40,030 nt of DNA from Cesiribacter andamanensis AMV16 (GTDB lineage Bacteria > Bacteroidota > Bacteroidia > Cytophagales > Cyclobacteriaceae), in NCBI RefSeq assembly GCF_000348925.1, contig NZ_AODQ01000032.1, positions 1-40,030 on the forward strand. The letters are read 5' to 3'. A program made the translations under genes and the position numbers. The stretch's first letter is position 1, and each line of letters starts with the position of its first letter. Of this stretch, positions 8,682-14,802 are shown in pieces. A model generated the notes under the pieces. That model had not been told where the DNA came from and did no database searches. It saw only the letters and a list, made by a program, of their open reading frames with translations.

Positions 8682-9857
8682 ATGGAAAACTGGATGCAGG
8701 AATTTAAGCACATTATCACCAAGCTGGAGCATACTGCAGATGAAGCCCGCTTTAAACTAAAGCAGCGCCTAAACCTGTTGGATGACATTACCATACTACC
8801 CTACCGGGGCATGGGAAATGCCCAGCAGGCCCGCATCAGAGGGCGGGTTCTGGAAGAGATTGGCCTGGATCTGCCGGAAGAATCTGCCAGCAGGTGGAGA
8901 AACATTCTGATCCTCTTTCACCGCTACGAAAGTGATGAGATCCCCTTTGCCAGACTTCAGGCACGTTTCCAGCAGCAAAATCAGGAGCTGCAGGCCGATG
9001 AAGAAGGCTATTTCAGCGCCTGTTTTTCAACCGATGCAAGCCTTGTCGGTTGGCAGCAGGCCGAATTTAGCCTACTGGACCGTATAAAGCAGGACCAACC
9101 CCCTCCGACCTGCAAAGGCGAGATTTTGTTTGCCGATCCCAAAAACAGCTTTGGTGTAATCTCCGACCTGGACGATACCGTGCTGGAATCGGCTTCAACA
9201 GATTTTCTGGAAAAATCCCGCATCCTGCTGCTGCACAACGAGCGCAGCCGCAAACCTTTTGAGGGGGTCAGTGCGCTTTATCAGGCGCTGCAGGGCGGGC
9301 AGGATGGCCGGCGTAACAACCCCTTCTTCTATGTAACCAGTTCTTCCTGGAACCTGTACGATATGTTCAAAAATTTCTGTGAGATCAACCAGCTCCCTAA
9401 AGGAGTATTTCTGATGAATGAGGTAGGGCTGGATAAGCATAAATTTTTCAAGCGCGGGCACAAGGAGCACAAGTCCGAAATGATCAAATCAGTGCTGGAA
9501 ACCTATGCCGATCTGCCTTTTCTGCTTATAGGCGATTGCGGACAGCAGGATCCGGAGATCTATCAGCAGCTTGCCAGGCAACATCCTGAGCGCATCATGG
9601 GCATCTACATACGGGATGTGCATCCCGAAGAGGAGCGCAGCCGGGACCGGGAAGTGCGGGAAATAGCCGCTGCGGTACAGGCGCAGGGCATCCCCATGGT
9701 GCTGGTAAAAGATTCTGCTGAAGCCGCCCGGGATGCTGCCCAACGGGGGTGGATTGTCCCTGACAGTGTAGCGCGCATTGAAGAAGAGACCAAACAGGAG
9801 CTGGAGCAGGAAAGCAGTGTGCGGCAAACCCTGGGCCTGCACCGCCTGCTGCCCTAA
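8682..9857 (+). CDS. App1-family (DUF2183) HAD-type phosphatase, paralogue 1
   Basis: 391 residues. The C-terminal domain (from about residue 160) matches the App1/DUF2183 conserved region: the HAD nucleophile motif in VISDLDDTV, YVTSSSWNLYDM as motif II, a conserved lysine region near KFFKRGHKEHK, and LLIGDCGQQDPEIY as motif III. Yeast App1 is a phosphatidate phosphatase; the bacterial substrate is unknown. The N-terminal 150 residues contain the LPYRGMGN element shared with paralogue 2 (EPYRGFGD). There is no signal peptide, so it is probably cytoplasmic. Its stop overlaps by 4 nt the stop of the convergent HExxH gene. Confidence 0.88.
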   Translation: MENWMQEFKHIITKLEHTADEARFKLKQRLNLLDDITILPYRGMGNAQQARIRGRVLEEIGLDLPEESASRWRNILILFHRYESDEIPFARLQARFQQQNQELQADEEGYFSACFSTDASLVGWQQAEFSLLDRIKQDQPPPTCKGEILFADPKNSFGVISDLDDTVLESASTDFLEKSRILLLHNERSRKPFEGVSALYQALQGGQDGRRNNPFFYVTSSSWNLYDMFKNFCEINQLPKGVFLMNEVGLDKHKFFKRGHKEHKSEMIKSVLETYADLPFLLIGDCGQQDPEIYQQLARQHPERIMGIYIRDVHPEEERSRDREVREIAAAVQAQGIPMVLVKDSAEAARDAAQRGWIVPDSVARIEEETKQELEQESSVRQTLGLHRLLP

Positions 9858-10183
9858 AGATACCGGCGCCAGGCCCAGAAGGGGCGGCGCTGCAGGTAGA
9901 CGGGCGTGCGCTCATGGGCATACGCTTCCCGCTCAAAGGAGATATTGCGATAGGCCCTATAGCGGTTGCGGTAGTGCAGCAACCGGACCAGGTACTCAAG
10001 CCCGTACAACACATAGAAGGGTATTACCAGCAGCTCGGCCTGCTGCTGCAGGTGGATGCGCTCATGCACCACCAGACGCCGGCTAAGGCGCGTAGTATGG
10101 CCAATGAGCACCAGCGGATAGAGGCTAATGGCCGAGGCAAACCCAAAAGTGATCAGGCGTACTAGAGCGGTACGTATAAACAT
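9854..10183 (-). CDS. Small membrane protein with HExxH motif
   Basis: 109 residues. It has a hydrophobic N-terminal segment (about residues 8-28) and a second one near 50-62 (LLVIPFYVLYGLEYL). Between them is H40-E-R-I-H44, an HExxH zinc-protease signature, followed by ISFEREAYAHE (Glu84/Glu86) which could supply a third ligand, then a basic C-terminus. I recall short Bacteroidota proteins of this pattern, usually annotated as hypothetical; proteolytic activity is an inference. It is convergent with App1 paralogue 1 (4-nt overlap) and divergent from paralogue 2 (21 bp apart), so it shares a compact promoter region with the latter. Confidence 0.75.
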   Translation of the reverse strand: MFIRTALVRLITFGFASAISLYPLVLIGHTTRLSRRLVVHERIHLQQQAELLVIPFYVLYGLEYLVRLLHYRNRYRAYRNISFEREAYAHERTPVYLQRRPFWAWRRYL

Positions 10184-10204
10184 GCTATCAACAAAAAGTT
10201 ACCT

Positions 10205-11236
10205 ATGTTAACCAAGCTGCTAAAAGGCATTCATCGGATAGAGCAATACTACGACAAAGCCCGCTGGGCCTATATACGCAAATTCAGGAAGCTGGGTGCC
10301 CTGAGAATAGAACCCTACCGGGGCTTTGGCGACCTGCAGCGCGCCTATATCAACGGGCGTCTGCTGGAAGCGCGCCGCTTACCCCCTGCCCGGGAGCAGG
10401 ATACCATCTGGCAGAATGTAAAAGCCATGTACAAGCGCTTCATGAGCCGGGAGATACCCGGTGCCCTCATCCAGGCCGATTTTATGGGCAATCAGTACGA
10501 GGCCTATACGGATGAGGAAGGCTACTTCGAGTTTAACATGGAGGTAAACGATCAGTACGATCCTGAGGCCATCTGGCAGGAAGTACGATTTAGCCTGCTG
10601 AACAAGATTGGTCAGAACGAAGGGCCCGTAACCGCAGTAGGCCAGATCAAGATACCCCCTGCCGTTGCCGAATTTGGCATTATCAGTGATATAGACGATA
10701 CCATCATCCGCACCGAGGCGACCAGTTTTGTGCGCATGATGAAAAACACCTTTACCCGCAATGCCATAACCCGCCTGCCCTTTGAGGGGGTGGCCGGCTT
10801 TTACCGGGCCCTGCACATGGGCAGCAAAAAAGACCGCTTCAAAAATCCCATCTATTATGTAAGCAGCAGCCCCTGGAACCTCTTTGATATGCTGGAAGAT
10901 TTTCTGGAGATCAACGAGATTCCGGCCGGCCCGCTCATGCTGCGGGATTTTGGCATCGACGATACTAAATTTATCAAGACCGGCCACCTGCAGCACAAAC
11001 TGGAGCAAATAGAGCGCATCATTTCCTTTACGGGCAACCTGCCCTTTATCCTCATTGGCGATAGCGGGCAAAAAAGACCCCGAAATCTACGAACGGGTGG
11101 TGAAGGATTTTCCAGGCCGCATCAAGGCTATTTACATCCGGGACGTTTCCCGAAAAAAGCGCGATGTGCAAGTGGTAAAAATTGGGGAGAACCTTACAGC
11201 GGCCGGGGTAGAAATGCTGTTTGTCGCCGACACTGA
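10205..11236 (+). CDS. App1-family (DUF2183) phosphatase, paralogue 2, N-terminal part of a frameshifted gene
   Basis: This frame of 343 codons encodes a second App1-type protein, similar to paralogue 1 along its length (EPYRGFGD, GIISDIDDTI, YVSSSPWNLFDM, FILIGDSGQ). After FILIGDSGQ at about residue 289 the translation becomes unrelated low-quality sequence, while the expected continuation KDPEIYERVVKDFPGRIKAI appears in the next frame. The break is at a run of six A (11070-11075); five A would restore a gene spanning 10205-11363 of about 385 residues. HAD motifs I and II lie before the break and motif III straddles it. It is either a sequencing error or a recent pseudogene. Confidence 0.85.
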   Translation: MLTKLLKGIHRIEQYYDKARWAYIRKFRKLGALRIEPYRGFGDLQRAYINGRLLEARRLPPAREQDTIWQNVKAMYKRFMSREIPGALIQADFMGNQYEAYTDEEGYFEFNMEVNDQYDPEAIWQEVRFSLLNKIGQNEGPVTAVGQIKIPPAVAEFGIISDIDDTIIRTEATSFVRMMKNTFTRNAITRLPFEGVAGFYRALHMGSKKDRFKNPIYYVSSSPWNLFDMLEDFLEINEIPAGPLMLRDFGIDDTKFIKTGHLQHKLEQIERIISFTGNLPFILIGDSGQKRPRNLRTGGEGFSRPHQGYLHPGRFPKKARCASGKNWGEPYSGRGRNAVCRRH

Positions 11237-11363
11237 AATAGCCGCCCGCCATGCGCTGGAGAGAGGATACATCCTGCAGGAATACATGAAAGACATTATC
11301 ATCGAAAAAGCCAAGGATGAGAAAAGGTATAGGGTATGGGGGGTGGTTAGGTATGGGGTATGA
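11055..11363 (+). CDS. App1-family phosphatase, paralogue 2, C-terminal part after the frameshift
   Basis: The meaningful sequence starts at the six-A run (11070-11075) and continues KDPEIYERVVKDFPGRI, AIYIRDVSRKKRDVQVVKIG and ALERGYILQEYMKDIIIEKA, aligning with the C-terminus of paralogue 1 (DPEIYQQLARQHPERIMGIY). The TTG at the nominal start is only the limit of the open frame and not a likely start codon. The last dozen residues (RYRVWGVVRYGV) are encoded by a GGTATG repeat array and are not family sequence, so the original stop may have been overwritten by the repeat. Confidence 0.75.
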   Translation: MAIAGKKDPEIYERVVKDFPGRIKAIYIRDVSRKKRDVQVVKIGENLTAAGVEMLFVADTEIAARHALERGYILQEYMKDIIIEKAKDEKRYRVWGVVRYGV

Positions 11364-11395
11364 GGTATGAGGTATGGGGCGGTTACTGATGCAGT
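11325..11395 (+). repeat. GGTATG-type short tandem repeat array, left copy
   Basis: Imperfect tandem units of GGTATGGGG and GGTATGA occur about six times. The 17-mer ATGGGGTATGAGGTATG at 11353-11369 recurs exactly in inverted orientation at 11504-11520. The array overlaps the last codons of the frameshifted App1 gene and lies between convergent genes. Confidence 0.8.
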
Positions 11396-11487
11396 CAGCG
11401 GTTTGTAGCCCTTATCGTCAGAGGGTAGTTTACTGCTTTGAGAGGAGGAAAGGGTATCTACAGCACGTACGTATGCATGGGACCTTG

Positions 11488-11526
11488 CCCATACCTGATA
11501 CCCCATACCTCATACCCCATCCCCCC
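11488..11526 (-). repeat. GGTATG-type short tandem repeat array, inverted right copy
   Basis: CCCATACC/ATACCCC units form the reverse complement of the array at 11325-11395, with a perfect 17-bp match at 11504-11520. The two arms enclose about 90-130 bp of non-repeat sequence and end 3 bp before the stop codon of the SDR gene. In RNA this would form a large stem-loop between two convergent genes. Confidence 0.8.
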
Positions 11527-11528
11527 AC

Positions 11529-12308
11529 TTACGCCTCATAAATCATACGCTTGCTCATGCCACCGTCTATGATCAGCTCCTGGCCGGTAATAAAGCCTGC
11601 TTCACCCGAACACAGAAAAACGGCCGCCCGGCCAATATCTTCCGGCTCGCCCACCCGGCCTGCCGGATGCTGCTCCCGCTCCTGGGCACTATGGTGGATC
11701 TCCTTCCGCTGGCTCTTTTTCTTCCAGTGCCCCACCTCTATCCAGCCCGGGCTAATGGCATTTACCCGCACCTGCGGACCCAGGCTGATGGCCAGGGCAT
11801 GCGTCAGGGAAAGCAGTCCCCCTTTGGAGGCGGCATAGGCCTCGCTTTGCTTCTCGGACTGGTGTGCCCGGGTAGAGGTGATGTTCAGAATGGCCCCGCT
11901 GCCCGATTCTTTCAGATGGGGTGCGGCAAACTTGCTGCACAAAAAGGCCCCGCGCAGGTTTACTCCCAGCACTTCATCCCAGCCGGCTACGGTCAATTCC
12001 TCAAAAGGGGTGAAGTTGCTCAGGCCTGCATTGTTGACCAGAAAATCGAGTCTCCCAAAACGGTCCACACTTTCCCTAATCAGCCGCTTTACCTCCCCCT
12101 CATCGGCTACATTGCAGGGTACAAAATGGAGGCTCTCTGCGGGGGCGCCCTTCTCCAGAAGCCACTGCAGGGCTTCTCTGCCGGCTTCCTCGTCCTGATC
12201 GGTCAGCACTACGTTGGCCTCATGATGTGAAAATGCCTGGGCAATGGCTTTGCCGATGCCCTGGCCGGAGCCGGTCACCAGGGCTGTTTTATTTTTGAAA
12301 TGGTACAT
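11529..12308 (-). CDS. Short-chain dehydrogenase/reductase (classical SDR)
   Basis: 259 residues, the usual length for a classical SDR. The Rossmann cofactor motif TGSGQGIG (about residues 12-19), NNAG (92-95), Asn117 and the catalytic Ser145, Tyr158 and Lys162 (YAASK) are all present, and the C-terminal GQELIIDGG is typical. It should oxidise or reduce an alcohol/carbonyl with NAD(P)(H). Asp37 at the end of beta-2 (VVLTDQDE) favours NAD(H) over NADP(H). The substrate is unknown: FabG-like and sugar- or steroid-dehydrogenase-like members look alike at this level. It stands alone on the minus strand, facing the App1 gene. Confidence 0.93.
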   Translation of the reverse strand: MYHFKNKTALVTGSGQGIGKAIAQAFSHHEANVVLTDQDEEAGREALQWLLEKGAPAESLHFVPCNVADEGEVKRLIRESVDRFGRLDFLVNNAGLSNFTPFEELTVAGWDEVLGVNLRGAFLCSKFAAPHLKESGSGAILNITSTRAHQSEKQSEAYAASKGGLLSLTHALAISLGPQVRVNAISPGWIEVGHWKKKSQRKEIHHSAQEREQHPAGRVGEPEDIGRAAVFLCSGEAGFITGQELIIDGGMSKRMIYEA

Positions 12309-12466
12309 GTCTGTAGGGTTTATGTATGATCTACCACCTGCCCCACAGATTGTTTGAGTGCAGCCAATTATTTAGCTTTCCAACAGCGCCCATCAGGCAC
12401 TCAAAAACCTACGTAACTCCAGGGCAGCCCAGCCGGCAGGCCCGCACTACCTGACCCCCTACTCCT

Positions 12467-12973
12467 ATGCAAATTGGCTTACTTTCCGACACCCACGGCC
12501 ACATGGATGAACGTATTCTGCACCACCTGCAGGACTGTGATGAGATCTGGCATGCCGGTGATATAGGCGCCCTCTCGGTAACCGAGGCGCTGCAGCAGCT
12601 GGCGCCCCTTAGGGCAGTATGGGGCAATATTGATGGCCGGGAGATCCGGCAACAGTTCCCCGAGCATCAGCATTTTGTGCTGGAGGGGGTAAAGATCTGG
12701 ATGACGCACATTGGGGGCACGCCTCCCCGCTTTAACCCGGCCATACGCCCGGTGCTAAAACAAGAAAAGCCACAGCTTTTTGTCTGTGGCCATTCGCATA
12801 TTTTACGGGTAGTACAGGATCCCGGCTTTGAGGTGCTCTACCTGAACCCCGGGGCGGCAGGCCGCCATGGCTTTCACAAAATGCGGACCCTGTTGCGCTT
12901 TCGGCTGGAGCATGGAGGCATTAAAGACATGCAGGCCATAGAGCTGGGGGCCAGAGCCAGGCTGGAGCCATAA
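12467..12973 (+). CDS. YfcE/MJ0936-type metallophosphoesterase
   Basis: 168 residues with the full set of calcineurin-like phosphoesterase motifs in order: SDTHGH at the N-terminus, HAGDIG, WGNIDGR, MTHIGG, CGHSH and NPGAAG. These bind two metal ions. Family members hydrolyse phosphodiesters such as bis-pNPP in vitro and the physiological substrate is usually unknown. Cytoplasmic, no signal peptide. The ATG at 12467 gives the canonical MQIGLLSDTHG start. It is convergent with the small basic-protein gene, with a hairpin terminator between the two stops. Confidence 0.94.
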   Translation: MQIGLLSDTHGHMDERILHHLQDCDEIWHAGDIGALSVTEALQQLAPLRAVWGNIDGREIRQQFPEHQHFVLEGVKIWMTHIGGTPPRFNPAIRPVLKQEKPQLFVCGHSHILRVVQDPGFEVLYLNPGAAGRHGFHKMRTLLRFRLEHGGIKDMQAIELGARARLEP

Positions 12974-12998
12974 AAAAAGCAAAGCCGGGGCTTTGCTT
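12972..12998 (-). terminator. Terminator between phosphoesterase and small basic-protein genes
   Basis: The stem AAGCAAAGC / GCTTTGCTT (12977-12985, 12990-12998) is followed on the reverse strand by seven T, right after the stop of the small basic-protein gene. On the forward strand the T-tract is weaker, but it may also serve the phosphoesterase gene. Confidence 0.8.
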
Positions 12999-13209
12999 AT
13001 TCTTTATCTGTAGCTTCTTCTTTCGCTTCTTCTTTTTTGGCAGCCTGCTTTTTGGTGGGAGCATCCTGCTTGGTGAAGGTAGCCTTGATCTCTTCGATGT
13101 CTACCTTTTTGATCGCCGGACGGGCACCCAGCTGTTTCAGCATGGTAGCGCGCTTCTTAGTTTTAAGGCGATTCTTCAGTTTCTTACGTTTTAATACGGT
13201 GCTTGCCAT
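12997..13209 (-). CDS. Small lysine-rich basic protein
   Basis: 70 residues from the ATG at 13209 (a frame start six codons upstream is possible but less natural). The N-terminal half is strongly basic (MASTVLKRKKLKNRLKTKKR), a short conserved-looking core (GARPAIKKVDIEEIKATF) follows, and the tail is a low-complexity Lys/Glu/Ala run. This composition suggests an RNA- or ribosome-associated protein; that is inference, and I cannot assign a family. It is transcribed divergently from hisS across a 159-bp gap and closed by a hairpin terminator directly at its stop. Confidence 0.75.
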   Translation of the reverse strand: MASTVLKRKKLKNRLKTKKRATMLKQLGARPAIKKVDIEEIKATFTKQDAPTKKQAAKKEEAKEEATDKE

Positions 13210-13338
13210 GGGTCCTGCATGTTTCAAATGAGGTGCAAAGTTAATTAAATTTACATATATCCAAAAAGTATGGCCCTCTTTTAGCTGCCCTTTGCGCTAC
13301 TATCCTGCGGCAGACAGGGAAACAACCAGAATATTTTC

Positions 13339-13346
13339 TAATTTTG
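13339..13346 (+). promoter_or_regulatory. Candidate Bacteroidota -7 promoter box for hisS
   Basis: TAATTTTG matches the Bacteroidota -7 consensus TAnnTTTG exactly and lies 22 nt before the hisS ATG, implying a very short leader. No TTG (-33) box is found at the usual distance, so this is tentative. Confidence 0.45.
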
Positions 13347-13368
13347 CGGCCCATACGACCCCATTTTT

Positions 13369-14751
13369 ATGGCCCAGAAACCCAGTTTACCCCAAGGCAC
13401 CCGCGATTTTGGCCCCCGGCAGATGAGCCGCCGTCACTATTTGTTTTCTACCATCCGGCAGGTATTTGAGAAATTCGGCTTTCAGCCGCTGGAAACCCCC
13501 GCCATGGAAAACCTCTCGGTGCTTACGGGCAAGTATGGCGATGAGGGCGATCAGCTCCTCTTCAAGATCCTCAACAACGGCCTCAATCACCCCAGCAAAG
13601 AAGAAAAAGCCCGGGGCGCCTTTGAGCAGGTGCTGCAGGGAAAGAACGATGCCAACCTTACCGAACGGGCGCTGCGCTACGATCTTACCGTGCCTTTTGC
13701 CCGCTATGTGGTCATGAACCAGCACGAGCTAAGCTTTCCCTTTCGCCGCTACCAGATCCAGCCCGTATGGCGGGCCGATCGTCCGCAGCGGGGCCGCTAC
13801 CGGGAATTTTACCAGTGCGATGCCGATGTGATTGGCACCGACTCCCTGATCTGCGAAGCCGAAATTGTGCTGATGATTAGCGAGGTGTTTCAAAAGCTGG
13901 GCCTGCAGGACTATAGCATTAAAGTAAACAACCGCAAGGTGCTGAGCGGCATAACCGAGGTAATTGGCGCCGCCGGCAAGGAAACCGATTTTTTTGTGGC
14001 CATTGATAAGCTGGATAAGATTGGCGTAGCACGGGTGCTGGAAGAGCTGCAGGAAAGAGGATTTAGCCCGGCTGCCATTGCCGCCCTGGAGCCCCTGCTG
14101 CAAAAACAGGCACAGGGCAGCGTTACCCTCCCCTTTCTGCAGGAGCTGCTGGCCCAGTCCGAAACCGGCACCCAGGGAGTGGCCGAACTGCAGGAAATGT
14201 ACCAGCTGCTGGAAGCGTTTGGCGGCACCGGGGCGCCCCTGGAGCTGGACCTGACCCTGGCCCGCGGCCTCTCCTACTATACCGGCGCCATCTTTGAAGT
14301 AAAGCCCACCTCGGTGCAAATGGGCAGCATCTGCGGGGGGGGGCGCTATGATAACCTTACCGGTGTATTTGGCCTCAAGGGCATGTCGGGCGTGGGCATC
14401 TCCTTTGGCATTGATCGTATTTATGATGTGCTGGAAGAGCTTAACCTGTTTCCTACCGCTGCCGAAAGCAGCACCCAGGTGCTCATCATCAACTTTGGAG
14501 CCGCCGAGCAACCCCATGCGCTGCGGCTTCTGGCCCAGCTGCGGCAGGCCGGCCTGCGGGCTGAGCTCTACCCCGATAGCGCCAAAATGAAAAAGCAGAT
14601 GGACTATGCTAATAAAAAGGGTATCCCCTACGTTATGCTGCTGGGCGAAGAGGAGATCAAAGAGGGGAAAACAGCCCTTAAAGACATGCAGACGGGCAGC
14701 CAGGAGCGCCTGAGCCCCCAGGAGGCCATCCAGAAAATTGGCCGGGCGTAG
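13369..14751 (+). CDS. hisS: Histidyl-tRNA synthetase
   Basis: 460 residues, class II aminoacyl-tRNA synthetase that charges tRNA-His. The N-terminus PSLPQGTRDFGPRQM is typical of HisS. Motif 2 appears as GRYREFYQCDADVIG, the histidine-binding loop as LARGLSYYTGAIFEV, and motif 3 as GVGISFGIDR. The C-terminal anticodon-binding domain (about residues 365-460) includes LRAELYPDSAKMKKQMDYAN. The ATG at 13369 is the obvious start. It is slightly longer than E. coli HisS (424) because of insertions in the middle, as in other Bacteroidota. The next gene begins about 50 nt downstream. Confidence 0.97.
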   Translation: MAQKPSLPQGTRDFGPRQMSRRHYLFSTIRQVFEKFGFQPLETPAMENLSVLTGKYGDEGDQLLFKILNNGLNHPSKEEKARGAFEQVLQGKNDANLTERALRYDLTVPFARYVVMNQHELSFPFRRYQIQPVWRADRPQRGRYREFYQCDADVIGTDSLICEAEIVLMISEVFQKLGLQDYSIKVNNRKVLSGITEVIGAAGKETDFFVAIDKLDKIGVARVLEELQERGFSPAAIAALEPLLQKQAQGSVTLPFLQELLAQSETGTQGVAELQEMYQLLEAFGGTGAPLELDLTLARGLSYYTGAIFEVKPTSVQMGSICGGGRYDNLTGVFGLKGMSGVGISFGIDRIYDVLEELNLFPTAAESSTQVLIINFGAAEQPHALRLLAQLRQAGLRAELYPDSAKMKKQMDYANKKGIPYVMLLGEEEIKEGKTALKDMQTGSQERLSPQEAIQKIGRA

Positions 14752-14776
14752 GCCCTTGCGCCTTCTGCAATTTGCG

Positions 14777-14784
14777 TATATTTA
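14777..14784 (+). promoter_or_regulatory. Candidate -7-like box upstream of the T9SS type-B protein gene
   Basis: TATATTTA, one base from the TAnnTTTG consensus, has a TTG at 14756-14758 (18-nt spacer). It sits 18 nt before the TTG start codon. The same octamer in the same CGTATATTTAGT setting occurs before the hybrid kinase gene. Confidence 0.3.
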
Positions 14785-14802
14785 GTGCTTACCTTATAGC
14801 TA

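Noticed and set aside
11070-11075. Programmed frameshifting at the six-A run
   Set aside because: No slippery heptamer with downstream pseudoknot is seen, paralogue 1 needs no shift, and similar homopolymer shifts occur in another gene in this window; error or mutation is simpler.
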